64,000 bases of DNA from Acidobacteriota bacterium (GCA_025463125.1 JAOAPX010000090.1:1-64000), one strand, 5' to 3'. Numbered from the stretch's first letter, positions 15,674 to 24,571 are shown. The notes: generated from the letters alone by a model not told the origin. Made by a program: numbers and translations.

Positions 15674-17026
15674 TTACGCCGCTTCTTCCTCTTCGGTTCC
15701 GTCTCCGTCGCGTTTGATGCCGAATTTTTCCAGGCGATACTGCAAAGTTCTAAAAGTTAAACCGAGCAATTTCGCGGATTTCGTAATGTTGTAATCGGTG
15801 CGTTCCATCGCCTGCATAATCAGGCTGCGCTCGACGTCTTCGAAATTAACGCCTTCGGCGGGCAGTTTGAATAAATCGTCAGCCGACGCCGTTCGAGCCG
15901 TCTGCGACATTTCCGGCGGCAGATCGTCAAGCGTGATCGTGTCGTCTTCGCACAAAAGAATCGCTCGTTCGAGCGCCGATTCAAGCTGGCGAACATTGCC
16001 CGGATACGCGTAATCTTCCAGAAGACGCCGCGCTTCCGAGCTTATATTGATTTTGCGCTCGGTGCCGCGCGTGTGTTTTTTGAGAAAATACTCGATTAAA
16101 ACTTTTACGTCCGTAGCGCGCTCGCGCAGCGGCGGCAGCTCGATCGAAAGCACATTCAGGCGGTAATACAGATCTTCTCTGAAACGCTTTTCTTCGACCA
16201 TTTTGAGCAAATCGCGATTTGTCGCCGCCACCACCCGGACGTCAACGTCGAGTTCCTTTGTTCCGCCGACGCGGCGAATTTGTTTCTCCTGCAAAGCGCG
16301 CAGAATTTTAGCCTGAAGGCTGACTTCGAGCTCGCCGATTTCGTCTAAAAAAAGCGTTCCGTCGTCAGCGATTTCAAACAAACCTTTTTTCTCGCCGATC
16401 GCGCCCGTAAACGAGCCTTTTTCGTGCCCGAAAAGCTCGCTTTCGAGCAGATTTTCGTTAATCGCCGCGCAGTTGACGGCTTGAAAAGTTTCATTCGAGC
16501 GCAAACTGTTCTGGTGAATCGCCCGCGCGATCAATTCTTTCCCGGTTCCCGATTCGCCGCGAATCAAAACGGTCGAATTCGATTTCGCCACCTTTAAAAT
16601 CAGCTTTTTTACTTTGTCCATCTCCGGCGAAGCGGAAACGATTTCGCCGTCGAGAACCGACAATTTATTAAGCGCGCGGCTGACCGTATCGAGCAGCTTT
16701 TCGCTGTCGTAAGGCTTTTGCAGATAATCGAAAGCTCCAAGGCGAAGCGCGTCGACCGCCGAATCGACCGAGCCGTGCGCCGTCAGCAAAATAACAATAA
16801 TCGACTTGTCGAAATTCGTCAGCTCTTTTAATAAATCGAGACCGCTCATCCCGGTCATTTTCAAATCCGTTAAAACCAGATCAAAACGGCGGTCGGCAAC
16901 AAACTTCATCGCCGCTTCGCCCGAACTCGCCGTCGTCACGTCATAACCTTCGCCCGACAAAATCATCTCCAAAATCTCGCGCTGAGATTTTTCGTCATCA
17001 ACTACTAAAATACTTTTTCTAGCCAT
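15674..17026 (-). CDS. Sigma54-dependent response regulator (NtrC family)
   Basis: Domains in order are a receiver (Asp10/Asp11, phospho-acceptor Asp54 in 'VLTDLKMTG', Lys in 'LQKPYD'), a sigma54-interacting AAA+ domain, and a Fis-type helix-turn-helix ('[20 protein letters not shown]'). The AAA+ domain has Walker A 'GESGTGKE', Walker B '[10 protein letters not shown]' and the sigma54-contact loop as 'GSFTGA' rather than GAFTGA. It should activate sigma54 promoters when phosphorylated by the histidine kinase encoded about 800 bp upstream. Kinase and regulator would normally be adjacent, but one foreign-looking gene now separates them. The protein length (450) is normal. Confidence 0.94.
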   Translation of the reverse strand: MARKSILVVDDEKSQREILEMILSGEGYDVTTASSGEAAMKFVADRRFDLVLTDLKMTGMSGLDLLKELTNFDKSIIVILLTAHGSVDSAVDALRLGAFDYLQKPYDSEKLLDTVSRALNKLSVLDGEIVSASPEMDKVKKLILKVAKSNSTVLIRGESGTGKELIARAIHQNSLRSNETFQAVNCAAINENLLESELFGHEKGSFTGAIGEKKGLFEIADDGTLFLDEIGELEVSLQAKILRALQEKQIRRVGGTKELDVDVRVVAATNRDLLKMVEEKRFREDLYYRLNVLSIELPPLRERATDVKVLIEYFLKKHTRGTERKINISSEARRLLEDYAYPGNVRQLESALERAILLCEDDTITLDDLPPEMSQTARTASADDLFKLPAEGVNFEDVERSLIMQAMERTDYNITKSAKLLGLTFRTLQYRLEKFGIKRDGDGTEEEEAA

Positions 17027-17035
17027 AAATTTAAT
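17023..17035. repeat. 13-bp direct repeat, left copy, at the response-regulator start
   Basis: The sequence ccataaatttaat spans the start codon of the response regulator and the stop codon of the inserted gene. An identical copy lies at 17816-17828, 793 bp away, at the kinase-gene end of the inserted gene. Confidence 0.95.
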
Positions 17036-17819
17036 AAATATATTTGCTTTCGGTTCTTATTAAATTGAAAAGAATATTTTCCCTTAATGATTTTAACCTC
17101 GTTATCTGTTCATCTGTAAAAGTTAAGTTTCTTAAAATCATTACTTTCACTGAGTCAAAGGCTTTTGAATTAAAAAGCTGCTCAAAATCCTCAAACGGCG
17201 TGCAATAATCTTCCCAATGTTCTACATATGTTTCTTGATAATCAGTGAAATCAAAGTGCCATAAATTCTTAAAACAACTCGAATTACTCAAATTGAATAT
17301 AAAGTTTTGTCTGTCATAACCTACTTGCATTACCAAATATTCTAATGGGTGTGAATCTAAATCAAAGAACTCTTCGTTCGGAGCTGACGGAACCTGTAAT
17401 GCCAAAAGTTTCGGCATTTTATTTATTAGTTTTGCAATTACGCCCTCTTCATCATAAGTTTGCGCCATTATAGTCCGATTATGATTTTTAGGTTCAGTCA
17501 ACTTTACAGAAAAATTAATCAAATTTGGGAAAACCACTTTACTTTCAGCAAGAAATGTAAAATCGAAATTATTTGTACCGTTAGCTCCCTCGTCAGGTGC
17601 GTCAAAAATCAAACTTCTAACTTTTTCAGCGACCGCTTTTTTTGACAGAGTTTCTAGAATTTCGGTAAAGGATTCATCAGTTGGACTGCCGAAAAAAGAC
17701 ACTTTGAGTAATTTACCGATTTCACAAAACATTAAAGACTCTTCATAAGCCCAAGTCCCGTCATTTTGCAAATTTATTTTTGTTTGAAGTTCCTTAAGCT
17801 CTCTTATTACTTCATCCAT
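17031..17819 (-). CDS. Unrecognised protein inserted between kinase and regulator, LRR-like C-terminus
   Basis: The 262-residue protein has no signal peptide or membrane helix. Its second half has spaced leucine/aromatic patterns ('LEYLVMQVG', 'LWHFDFTDY', 'VKVMILRNLTFTDEQITRL') that resemble the leucine-rich STM4015-type cytoplasmic proteins, but I cannot assign it firmly. It sits in frame orientation between the kinase (4 nt upstream) and the regulator (4 nt downstream). The DNA is visibly richer in A+T than both neighbours, and it is bounded by identical 13-bp repeats that each supply a start-codon context. I infer a recently acquired cassette that preserved operon transcription. Alternative: an old family partner of this two-component system. 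Confidence 0.7.
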   Translation of the reverse strand: MDEVIRELKELQTKINLQNDGTWAYEESLMFCEIGKLLKVSFFGSPTDESFTEILETLSKKAVAEKVRSLIFDAPDEGANGTNNFDFTFLAESKVVFPNLINFSVKLTEPKNHNRTIMAQTYDEEGVIAKLINKMPKLLALQVPSAPNEEFFDLDSHPLEYLVMQVGYDRQNFIFNLSNSSCFKNLWHFDFTDYQETYVEHWEDYCTPFEDFEQLFNSKAFDSVKVMILRNLTFTDEQITRLKSLRENILFNLIRTESKYIY

Positions 17820-17828
17820 AAATTTAAT
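17816..17828. repeat. 13-bp direct repeat, right copy, at the kinase stop
   Basis: This identical copy of ccataaatttaat holds the stop codon of the histidine kinase and the start codon of the inserted gene. Collapsing the two repeats would place the kinase stop directly before the response-regulator ATG. Confidence 0.95.
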
Positions 17829-19311
17829 CTACCTTTGGTAATCTTACCGTAAACTTCGTTCCTTCGTTTAGATGCGATTCAACGCCGATCTCGCCGTTGT
17901 GGTCGTCAATAACTTTTTTGACGATTGCCAATCCCAATCCAGTTCCGGTTTCTTTGGTCGAAAAATACGGCTCGAATATTTTTGCCGAATTCTCTTCGGT
18001 AATTCCGCCGCCCGTGTCGGCGATCTCGATTTTTACAAATTCATCTTCGGGCGAAATTGTAACATTTAAATTGCCGCCGTCTTTTTCCATCGCCTGAATG
18101 GCGTTGATGAAAAGATTATTGAAAACCGAGCGCAGAAATTCGGCGTCGCCGGAAATGAGCGAAACGTTTTCGCGCTCGACGACGCTGATAACGATGTTTT
18201 GATCTTCGGCTTGCGGCTCGATGATATGCAGCGAATCTTCGATGATTTCGCGCACGTCGGTCGGCTGTAAATTCAGTTTTATCGGGCGCGAGTAGCGCAG
18301 AAAATCGGAAATCTGGTTGTTGATTCTGCCGACCTCGGTTTTCAGCTGCGCGGTCAGCTTTTCAAAAGTCGGCTGTTTCTCAGGGTCTTCGGGTTTGAAT
18401 TTATTTCTTAAATGATCGAGCGTTAAGTTTATGTAATTAAGCGGATTGCGAATTTCGTGAGCGATCGCCGAAGCCAGGCGACCGACGACGGCGGATTTTT
18501 CCGCTTCCTGCACGCGGGCTTCAAGCTCGCGGTTTTTGGCAAGCTCGGCGGTCATCTCATTAAAGCGAGAAGCCAGTTCGCCCATTTCATCGCTGCGCTC
18601 GGCTCCTTTAACGCGAACCGATAAATCGCCGTCGGCGATGCGCCGGGCGGCATTCGATAAATTGGCAATCGGACGCGTAAAACGCCAGACGAGAAAAAAC
18701 GTCGTTAAAGTCGAAAGCAAAAGAATGCCGAGCGTGTAAATCAGCGGTCGGGCGGCGCGGGCGGCGGCTTCCTTCGTGTCGTTTTCAAGAATGACCATTA
18801 CGTAATAACGCCCCTTGCTCGTCTGCACGGGAATAGCGTGCGCTTCGCCGTCTGGAAAGTCTTCCGGGGTGACTGCGGCGTTCGGAAACCTCTGCAAGTC
18901 TTCGCCGAGGCGAGAGCCTTCCATAAGCGGCGGCAAATTTACGAGTTCCGATAAATTGACGTACTTCGGCTCGCCCTGCGCGTCGGTAGTCGGTGCAAAC
19001 TGCGGGTCGAGACTGTCGTAAACCTGCCATTCGTTATCGATAATCAAGATATTTTTAATGCGGCTTGTGGTTTTTTCGTCGAAAAACGTTTGTCCCTCGC
19101 GCTTGACCAAATCTTCCATATACTCGTTTGAGGTCAAGCCGTTTGTCGCCAGCGCGAATCCTGCGACGAGCGCCTGCGTCTGCGCTTCGAGCGTTTTGTT
19201 GTTTTCCTCCTGTGTTTCGAGATTCAAATAATATTGAACGCCGAGCGTCGCGACGAGTAAAAATGCCAGAATTATCAAAAGCTTTCCGCGAAATGTTTTA
19301 AAAAAGTTCAT
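17824..19311 (-). CDS. Sensor histidine kinase (HAMP, HisKA, HATPase)
   Basis: The 495-residue kinase has an N-terminal transmembrane helix, a periplasmic sensor region (about 30-190), a second helix (about 191-210), HAMP ('RFTRPIANLSNAARRIADGD'), the dimerisation domain with phospho-acceptor His285 in 'AIAHEIRNPLNYI', and an ATPase domain with N-box 'NNLFINAIQAM', G1 'IADTGGG' and G2 'GTGLGLAIVKK'. It should signal to the NtrC-type regulator. The extracytoplasmic domain matches no sensor I can name, so the stimulus is unknown. A 12-bp palindrome lies just upstream of its start. Confidence 0.94.
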   Translation of the reverse strand: MNFFKTFRGKLLIILAFLLVATLGVQYYLNLETQEENNKTLEAQTQALVAGFALATNGLTSNEYMEDLVKREGQTFFDEKTTSRIKNILIIDNEWQVYDSLDPQFAPTTDAQGEPKYVNLSELVNLPPLMEGSRLGEDLQRFPNAAVTPEDFPDGEAHAIPVQTSKGRYYVMVILENDTKEAAARAARPLIYTLGILLLSTLTTFFLVWRFTRPIANLSNAARRIADGDLSVRVKGAERSDEMGELASRFNEMTAELAKNRELEARVQEAEKSAVVGRLASAIAHEIRNPLNYINLTLDHLRNKFKPEDPEKQPTFEKLTAQLKTEVGRINNQISDFLRYSRPIKLNLQPTDVREIIEDSLHIIEPQAEDQNIVISVVERENVSLISGDAEFLRSVFNNLFINAIQAMEKDGGNLNVTISPEDEFVKIEIADTGGGITEENSAKIFEPYFSTKETGTGLGLAIVKKVIDDHNGEIGVESHLNEGTKFTVRLPKVD

Positions 19312-19318
19312 TGTTTAT

Positions 19319-19330
19319 TGGTCTAGACCA
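19319..19330. promoter_or_regulatory. 12-bp perfect palindrome upstream of the histidine kinase
   Basis: tggtctagacca lies 8 nt before the kinase start codon in the 200-nt divergent spacer with the transpeptidase gene. A perfect palindrome of this size may bind a dimeric regulator, but no partner is known and it could be chance. Confidence 0.3.
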
Positions 19331-19517
19331 GAAAAAATAAAAAGTCCAAAATAATCTTGCCGTATCTTAACCCGCAATGTTATAGTCTTGTTTAGCTTCA
19401 AAAAGCAAATTCTTGTTTTCCAACGAAAATTAAACAATTAGTAACAATTTAGTCAGGAATTTTCCGCTCTCCTGGAAAAGCTCCTTCAAAAACCCTTTGT
19501 AATCCGAGGTAAAAGTG

Positions 19518-21212
19518 ATGTTATTACGCCCTGAAATGAGTCATTTAAAATGGTGTTCCGCGCTTTTTTTAATGGTCTTTTTGTTTGCCCCAAGCAGTAT
19601 CCAAGCACAAACTAAAAAATCCGCTAATAAAAAGCCGACCGCGGCTAAGAAGACGGAAAAGACTGCTAAAGATGCCAAAAAAGAAAGCGCATCGACAAAA
19701 AAGGAGAAATTGTCTGCAAAAGACAAGGCAAAACAAGCTGAATCAAAGAAAAAGGAAACCGCCGATAAAAATAAAGATCGGCAGGCGAACCTGAAAAAGA
19801 AAGACTCCGCAAAAGAAAAAGATACCGCCAAAACAAAAGAATCGAAAAAAGCATCGGAAAACAGACGCGCTGAACAAGCTCGCCGACGCGCCGAGGAACT
19901 TGAGCGCAAAAAAGCCGAAGAAGCCCGCCGCCAGGCAATTCTTGCGGAAAAACGCCGCCGCGAACAGGCAGCCCGCGAAGCCCGCGCCCGCGCTCTTGCT
20001 TTCGAACGCGGATTGCGTACCGAAACAATCGAAAACATCGCCAACGACAATACCGAAGGCGAAGATCCGCAAATCCGCCGCGCCGCGATCGCCGCTCTCG
20101 GCAATCACGCCGGAACGGTCGTCGTTATGGAAGCGCAGACCGGAAAAATCCTGACCGTTGTAAATCAGGATTGGGCGGTTCGCAACAGCTATCGCCCGTG
20201 TTCGACAATTAAATTGGTAACGGGCGTTGCCGGATTAAACGAAAACGTTATCAACGGCGAAGGAAACGTCGGCAATTTTCGTATGAATCTCGACGACGCG
20301 CTCGCTTATTCAAACAATGTCTATTTTCAAAAAGTCGGCGCGAATATCGGCAACACCAAGATTATTTCATACGCCCGCACGCTCGGTTTAGGCGAACCGA
20401 CCGGCGTAAATTATGAAGGCGAAGTCAGCGGAAAATTGCCGTACAATAACAACAAAGCGCTGATCTATTCGCACGGCGACGATTTCGAAGTTTCGCCGAT
20501 GCAGCTTGCCGTGATGGTTTCGGCGATTTCCAACGGCGGAAAAGTCGTCGTTCCGCAGGTAGCGCGTGCGCAAACCGCGCAGGCAAGTTTTCGCGGTTAT
20601 CTGCGCCGACAGGTAAATCTGCCGGCGAGCAACTTGACCGGCGTCATTCCGGGAATGGTCGGCGCCGCTCAATACGGCACGGCGCGGCGCGGCGTTGACG
20701 CGTCGATGGGCGTAGCCGGAAAAACCGGCTCATGCATCGGCAAAGGCACATGGCTCGGACTTTTCGCCTCGGTCGCTCCCGTACAAAATCCGAAATATTC
20801 GGTCGTCGTCATTACTCGCGGTCAAGCCGAGCGCGGAAAATACGCGGCGGCGGTCGCCGGACGGGTTTATCAGGCGCTGCGCCCGCGTTTGAATGAAAAA
20901 AGCAACGAGCGCAATATCGCTTTAACGCCTTTTAGAATCGCCCCGAAATCGCAGATTTCAGCCAAAACGCCTGTTTTAGATTTAGATGAGGAAGAAGAAG
21001 GCGATGAATCGATAGAAGCCGAAGGAGGCGACACACCGGAAAGGACTGGAGAAACAGCCGCGCCGAAAACAGTAGCGCCCGTTAATTCGCCTGCTCCGAG
21101 AACGGAAGTCAAAAAGGCGGAAAAAATCGCTAATATGTTTCCGACGGTCGTCATTAAGGTAAAGAAACCCGAAGGCGAATCGACGCGCCCGCGCGTTGTA
21201 ACCAACAAATAA
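19518..21212 (+). CDS. Exported penicillin-binding-type transpeptidase with Lys/Arg/Glu-rich stalk
   Basis: The protein has a signal anchor or signal peptide ('WCSALFLMVFLFAPSSIQAQ'), then a stalk of about 130 residues made of Lys/Ala/Glu repeats that become an Arg/Glu coiled coil, then a transpeptidase domain. The penicillin-binding motifs are SxxK as 'STIK' (Ser229), SxN as 'SNN' in 'ALAYSNNVYFQ', and KTG as 'GKTGSCIG'. This fits cell-wall crosslinking or a penicillin-interacting hydrolase. No glycosyltransferase or dimerisation domain is seen. The ORF track starts at a GTG; I choose the ATG at 19518, which follows 'gagg' by about 11 nt. The C-terminal 120 residues are acidic then basic low-complexity sequence. 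It is followed by a terminator. Confidence 0.85.
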   Translation: MLLRPEMSHLKWCSALFLMVFLFAPSSIQAQTKKSANKKPTAAKKTEKTAKDAKKESASTKKEKLSAKDKAKQAESKKKETADKNKDRQANLKKKDSAKEKDTAKTKESKKASENRRAEQARRRAEELERKKAEEARRQAILAEKRRREQAAREARARALAFERGLRTETIENIANDNTEGEDPQIRRAAIAALGNHAGTVVVMEAQTGKILTVVNQDWAVRNSYRPCSTIKLVTGVAGLNENVINGEGNVGNFRMNLDDALAYSNNVYFQKVGANIGNTKIISYARTLGLGEPTGVNYEGEVSGKLPYNNNKALIYSHGDDFEVSPMQLAVMVSAISNGGKVVVPQVARAQTAQASFRGYLRRQVNLPASNLTGVIPGMVGAAQYGTARRGVDASMGVAGKTGSCIGKGTWLGLFASVAPVQNPKYSVVVITRGQAERGKYAAAVAGRVYQALRPRLNEKSNERNIALTPFRIAPKSQISAKTPVLDLDEEEEGDESIEAEGGDTPERTGETAAPKTVAPVNSPAPRTEVKKAEKIANMFPTVVIKVKKPEGESTRPRVVTNK

Positions 21213-21243
21213 TCCGGCGGATTCAACCGGTAAAAGTTAAAGG

Positions 21244-21286
21244 CACCAAAGTATCGCGTAAAAGCAGAATATTTTGGTGTTTTTTT
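21244..21286 (+). terminator. Terminator after the transpeptidase gene
   Basis: Arms caccaaa and tttggtg close a 22-nt loop and are followed by seven T residues, about 30 nt after the transpeptidase stop. Confidence 0.75.
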
Positions 21287-21299
21287 CTTTATATCGAGC

Positions 21300-21329
21300 T
21301 TGACAAGAAAAATAAACTTACGTGATTAT
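21300..21329 (+). promoter_or_regulatory. Candidate sigma70-type promoter in the 313-nt leader region
   Basis: TTGACA (21300-21305) and GATTAT (21324-21329) are 18 nt apart, a plausible -35/-10 pair. Transcription would begin near 21336, about 60 nt before the hairpin at 21396. A second candidate, TTGACG (21441) with TATATC (21463), lies after that hairpin. No start site is proven. Confidence 0.4.
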
Positions 21330-21395
21330 TTAGTTTTTACGCCTTTATAGAGTAATATTTTCAATACAGCCGTTTTTCAAGTTTGGAAAGATCGC

Positions 21396-21425
21396 GTTGC
21401 AACAATTTTTGCAACTCTTTTTTTT
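21396..21425 (+). terminator. Internal hairpin terminator or attenuator upstream of the exported TPR-like gene
   Basis: A 7-bp perfect stem (gttgcaa / ttgcaac) with a 6-nt loop is followed by tctttttttttt, a strong intrinsic terminator. It lies between a candidate promoter and the gene at 21526, so it could define a roughly 90-nt leader RNA or small RNA. The rest of the 21213-21525 gap holds the previous terminator and AT-rich sequence. Confidence 0.65.
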
Positions 21426-21525
21426 ATGAAAACATCTGAATTGACGCAAAACACTGAAACTCTATATCAAGTTTCAAAATTAGAAAAAAAGAAAAAAGCT
21501 TCGATTATAGCTTGGAGGAAAATTA

Positions 21526-22809
21526 ATGAAATCAATTTTTAGGTTTTTAGGATTAGGCGCTCTGGCAGTAACTTTTACAGCCGCCGGTGCAATCGACGGC
21601 TACGCCCAGGATGCCTGCGCGGATGTTGAGGCAAAACAAGCTTTGTATGCAAAGTTTACCATAAACTTTGACAAAACTATCGAACTTCGCAAAGTTGCCC
21701 TTAATGCCGCGAAAGAGTATTTAGAAAAATACGGCAGTTGTCCTGATGATAAGCAGCAGGTTGATTATTTCAAAACATATATTCCGGCAGCGGAAAAGCA
21801 AATCCAGGACGCAGCTAAAGCGGCTGACGACCAAGCTATGTATGCGCGCTTCAACAACGCGTTGAAAGCGAAAAACTGGGATGAAGTTTACGCCGGCGGC
21901 AAAGAAGTTTTAGGAAAAGTACAGGACCCGACAATCCAGCTCGATGTCAGCATTTTACTCGGTTCGATCGGTCTTGACGAAGCGGTCAAAAACAACGACA
22001 AATATAATGCCGATACGGTTCGCTACGCGCAGGAAGCCATTCAAAAAATCGAAAGCGGCGTAACGTCCACCAATTACGGCGTTGCCAATCAGGGTTCGGG
22101 AATTATGTTCAAAAACGCTAAATTCCCCGACGGAAAAAACAACGCGCTCGGCTGGCTGAATTACACGATCGGCTATATTAAATATAACCGTGAAAAAAAT
22201 AAAAAAGACGGGCTGCCGTATTTGTACAAAGCGACTCAGTACAATTCAGCGACAAAAAATTTCCCGGAAATTTACGCGACCATCGGTCAGTCGTATCTGG
22301 ACGAGATCGCAAGACTCGAAACCGACCGCACCGAAAAGCTGAAAGCGGCGAACAATGTCGATACGGATGAAACAAAAGCTATTTACGCTTTGCAAAAAGG
22401 CTACGGCGAACGCGCGAGCGATGCTTTTGCCAGAGCTTATAAACTTATCGGCGCGACTCCGGCTGAAAAAGGGTTGAAAGACAACGTTTATTCGAGATTA
22501 AAACTCGCTTACGAAATTCGTAACGGAAAAGCTGACGGGTTAGACGCTTTTATCTCGTCGGTAAACACAAAACCGATGCCGAACCCGACAACCGAAGTTA
22601 CCCCGGTCGTAGAAGTTGTTCCGTCAACGACGACAACATCAAGCGATACGTCTTCGGCACCCGCTCCGGCGGCTATTCCGGTCAACAACGCAAAACCGGA
22701 AAAAGCTGCGAAAGCGGCTTCGACGACGGCAAAAGCCAGCGCGGCTGAAACCAAAACAGCAAAAGCTCCGGTGAAAAAAGTTGCTCCGAAAAAGAAAGGA
22801 ACACGCTAA
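21526..22809 (+). CDS. Exported helical (TPR-like) protein with Ala/Lys-rich tail
   Basis: The 427-residue protein has a signal peptide ending 'GYAQDA', a mostly helical body (about 30-345) with TPR-like spacing ('KAKNWDEVYAGGKEVLG', 'GWLNYTIGYIKYN', 'GQSYLDEIARLE'), and a Thr/Ser/Ala/Lys-rich C-terminus of about 80 residues. Two Cys near the mature N-terminus ('DACADV', 'YGSCPDD') could form a disulfide. No catalytic motif is visible. A strong ribosome-binding site (ttggaggaaaatta) supports the start, and the gene has its own terminator. Envelope location is likely, function unknown. Confidence 0.75.
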   Translation: MKSIFRFLGLGALAVTFTAAGAIDGYAQDACADVEAKQALYAKFTINFDKTIELRKVALNAAKEYLEKYGSCPDDKQQVDYFKTYIPAAEKQIQDAAKAADDQAMYARFNNALKAKNWDEVYAGGKEVLGKVQDPTIQLDVSILLGSIGLDEAVKNNDKYNADTVRYAQEAIQKIESGVTSTNYGVANQGSGIMFKNAKFPDGKNNALGWLNYTIGYIKYNREKNKKDGLPYLYKATQYNSATKNFPEIYATIGQSYLDEIARLETDRTEKLKAANNVDTDETKAIYALQKGYGERASDAFARAYKLIGATPAEKGLKDNVYSRLKLAYEIRNGKADGLDAFISSVNTKPMPNPTTEVTPVVEVVPSTTTTSSDTSSAPAPAAIPVNNAKPEKAAKAASTTAKASAAETKTAKAPVKKVAPKKKGTR

Positions 22810-22840
22810 TTACACTCGGATAAAAACCTAAAAATTAAAG

Positions 22841-22876
22841 GTCGGGCGCGAGTTTTTCAGCGCCCGACTTTCTTTT
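22841..22876 (+). terminator. Rho-independent terminator after the exported TPR-like gene
   Basis: A 9-bp GC-rich stem (gtcgggcgc / gcgcccgac) with a 10-nt loop is followed by ttctttttt. Confidence 0.9.
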
Positions 22877-22905
22877 TTGTTTTTATGTTCTTAAAATGAA
22901 CCACA

Positions 22906-23628
22906 ATGTCGCAGAATATCGCTAAACTGGAAAGCCTCATCGGTCACAAATTTCGAGACATTTCTCTGCTGGAACGCGCCGTGACGCATCGTTCGTGGGC
23001 ATATGAGCGGTTGCCCGAAGGCGCGGAAGAGGAAATTCGCGAATGTCAAAATGAATCGCTCGAATTTGTCGGCGATTCGGTGCTCGGCTTAGCCATCGCC
23101 GAGCAGCTTTACCTGCGCAACCCGAAATCGAGCGAAGGCGATTTGACGCTTATGAAACATCATTTGGTCAGCACCGGAACGCTTGCGAAACTCGCGCAGA
23201 ATCTTAATCTCGGCGAATTTATGCGCGTCGGACGCGGCGAAGAAAAAACCGGCGGCAGACGAAAACAGGCGCTTCTCGCCGATACGCTCGAAGCCGTTAT
23301 CAGCGCGATTTTTTTTGACAGCGGTTATATTTCCGCGCGCGCTTTCGTTAATCGCATCTTCGCCGAAGAATTGCGCAGCGCGACGCCGAAAACGTCGATC
23401 GACTATAAAACCTTATTGCAGGAAACGCTTCAAGCCGAAAAACTTTCCGCTCCGGTTTACACGGTTGTCAAAAACGAAGGTCCGCCCCACGACCCGACCT
23501 TTTACGTCGAAGCCGTCTGGGAAAGCGGAAAAGTTGAGGGAAAAGGAAATTCGATAAAATCCGCCGAGATGATGGCGGCAAACCTGGCTTTACAGCAATT
23601 GCAAAAACCTTCGAAACGCAAATCGTAA
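22906..23628 (+). CDS. rnc: Ribonuclease III
   Basis: RNase III cleaves double-stranded RNA in rRNA maturation and mRNA decay. The signature 'NESLEFVGDSVLGLAIAE' carries the catalytic Glu and Asp, and 'LADTLEAVISAIFFDSG' contains the second acidic pair. A C-terminal double-stranded RNA-binding domain (about 165-235) is present ('DYKTLLQETLQAEKL', 'KSAEMMAANLALQQLQ'). Length is normal at 240. lepB follows after 26 nt, a pairing common in bacteria, so the two are likely co-transcribed. No strong ribosome-binding site is visible before the ATG. Confidence 0.95.
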   Translation: MSQNIAKLESLIGHKFRDISLLERAVTHRSWAYERLPEGAEEEIRECQNESLEFVGDSVLGLAIAEQLYLRNPKSSEGDLTLMKHHLVSTGTLAKLAQNLNLGEFMRVGRGEEKTGGRRKQALLADTLEAVISAIFFDSGYISARAFVNRIFAEELRSATPKTSIDYKTLLQETLQAEKLSAPVYTVVKNEGPPHDPTFYVEAVWESGKVEGKGNSIKSAEMMAANLALQQLQKPSKRKS

Positions 23629-23654
23629 AATCAACGTAATCTAACACAGCATTT

Positions 23655-24485
23655 ATGAGTAAAGAAGAAAGCGAAATAAAAACAACCAACGAACCGAAAC
23701 CGATCGGACCGCCGAAAACAGTCGTGCGCGAATATTTTGAATCGTTTGTCGTCACGCTGATTATGGCGATTTTCGGGATGACCTTTATTCTGCAAGCCGT
23801 CACGGTTCCAACCGGTTCGATGCAAAATACAATTTTGATCGGCGATTACCTGCTCGTCAATAAATTCATTTTTGCGCCGAGCGGGAACCCGCTTCCGTTT
23901 CTGCCGCAGCGAGACGTAAGGCGCGGCGACATAATCGTTTTCAAGTATCCGGGAAACAAGGTTCACCCTGAGAATGATCGCGCAAGCGGCATCGTTCCCT
24001 ACCAGATCAATTACGTCAAACGCGTCATCGGATTGCCGGGCGAAACCGTCGAATTCCGCAACAACCAGGTTTACATAAACGGGCAGCTTTTGCCCGAACA
24101 CCGCGTTCTAGGCGATGCCGACGATAATCAATCGGCGCTGGAAACAAAAGAATTTGAACCGCGCGAGGGCGACGAGCTTCACGACGTTTATTATTCGGAA
24201 AGAAAAATGAAATACCTGCAAGCGGGTCGCGATTTTTCGCGTGAAGGCTTTGAATTCGGCGTTCCGGGCAAACCGATGGTCGTTCCCGCAAATCAGTTTT
24301 TCGTCATGGGCGATAGCCGCGACAACAGCGAAGACAGCCGTTTCTGGGGCTTTGTTCCGCGCGAATTGATTGTCGGGCGAGCGATGTTCGTTTACTGGTC
24401 ATGCGATCGCGGCGCTTCGAACGGCAGTATGGTCGGCTGCCTGACCAATCCGCGTCTCGATCGCATCGGTAAAATGATCAAGTAA
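23655..24485 (+). CDS. lepB: Signal peptidase I
   Basis: This enzyme removes signal peptides from exported proteins at the outer face of the inner membrane. One N-terminal transmembrane helix (about 30-50) precedes the catalytic Ser55 in 'VPTGSMQNT' and the general-base Lys122 in 'NYVKRVIGLPGE'. The late signature 'FVMGDSRDNSEDSRFWGFV' is complete. The insert between the two boxes ('REGDELHDVYYSERKM') is longer than in small Gram-positive enzymes. It lies downstream of rnc. The many signal peptides in this window are its expected substrates. Confidence 0.95.
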   Translation: MSKEESEIKTTNEPKPIGPPKTVVREYFESFVVTLIMAIFGMTFILQAVTVPTGSMQNTILIGDYLLVNKFIFAPSGNPLPFLPQRDVRRGDIIVFKYPGNKVHPENDRASGIVPYQINYVKRVIGLPGETVEFRNNQVYINGQLLPEHRVLGDADDNQSALETKEFEPREGDELHDVYYSERKMKYLQAGRDFSREGFEFGVPGKPMVVPANQFFVMGDSRDNSEDSRFWGFVPRELIVGRAMFVYWSCDRGASNGSMVGCLTNPRLDRIGKMIK

Positions 24486-24500
24486 AAATCGAAAAAACGA

Positions 24501-24551
24501 ATTTCTAATTGCGAAATATCTTAATTCATTTCTTATTTCGCAATTAGAAAT
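24501..24551. repeat. Perfect 17-bp inverted repeat between lepB and psuG
   Basis: atttctaattgcgaaat and its exact complement are separated by 17 nt. There is no U-tract after either arm, so it is not a standard terminator. It could be a transcript-end stabiliser or a small intergenic palindromic element. Confidence 0.7.
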
Positions 24552-24571
24552 CCGCAGTTCGCCGTTTAACA

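Noticed and set aside
19541-20108. Two long minus-strand ORFs opposite the transpeptidase stalk
   Set aside because: They arise from the repetitive Lys/Glu/Arg codons of the true gene and have Phe/Ser/Arg-rich nonsense composition.
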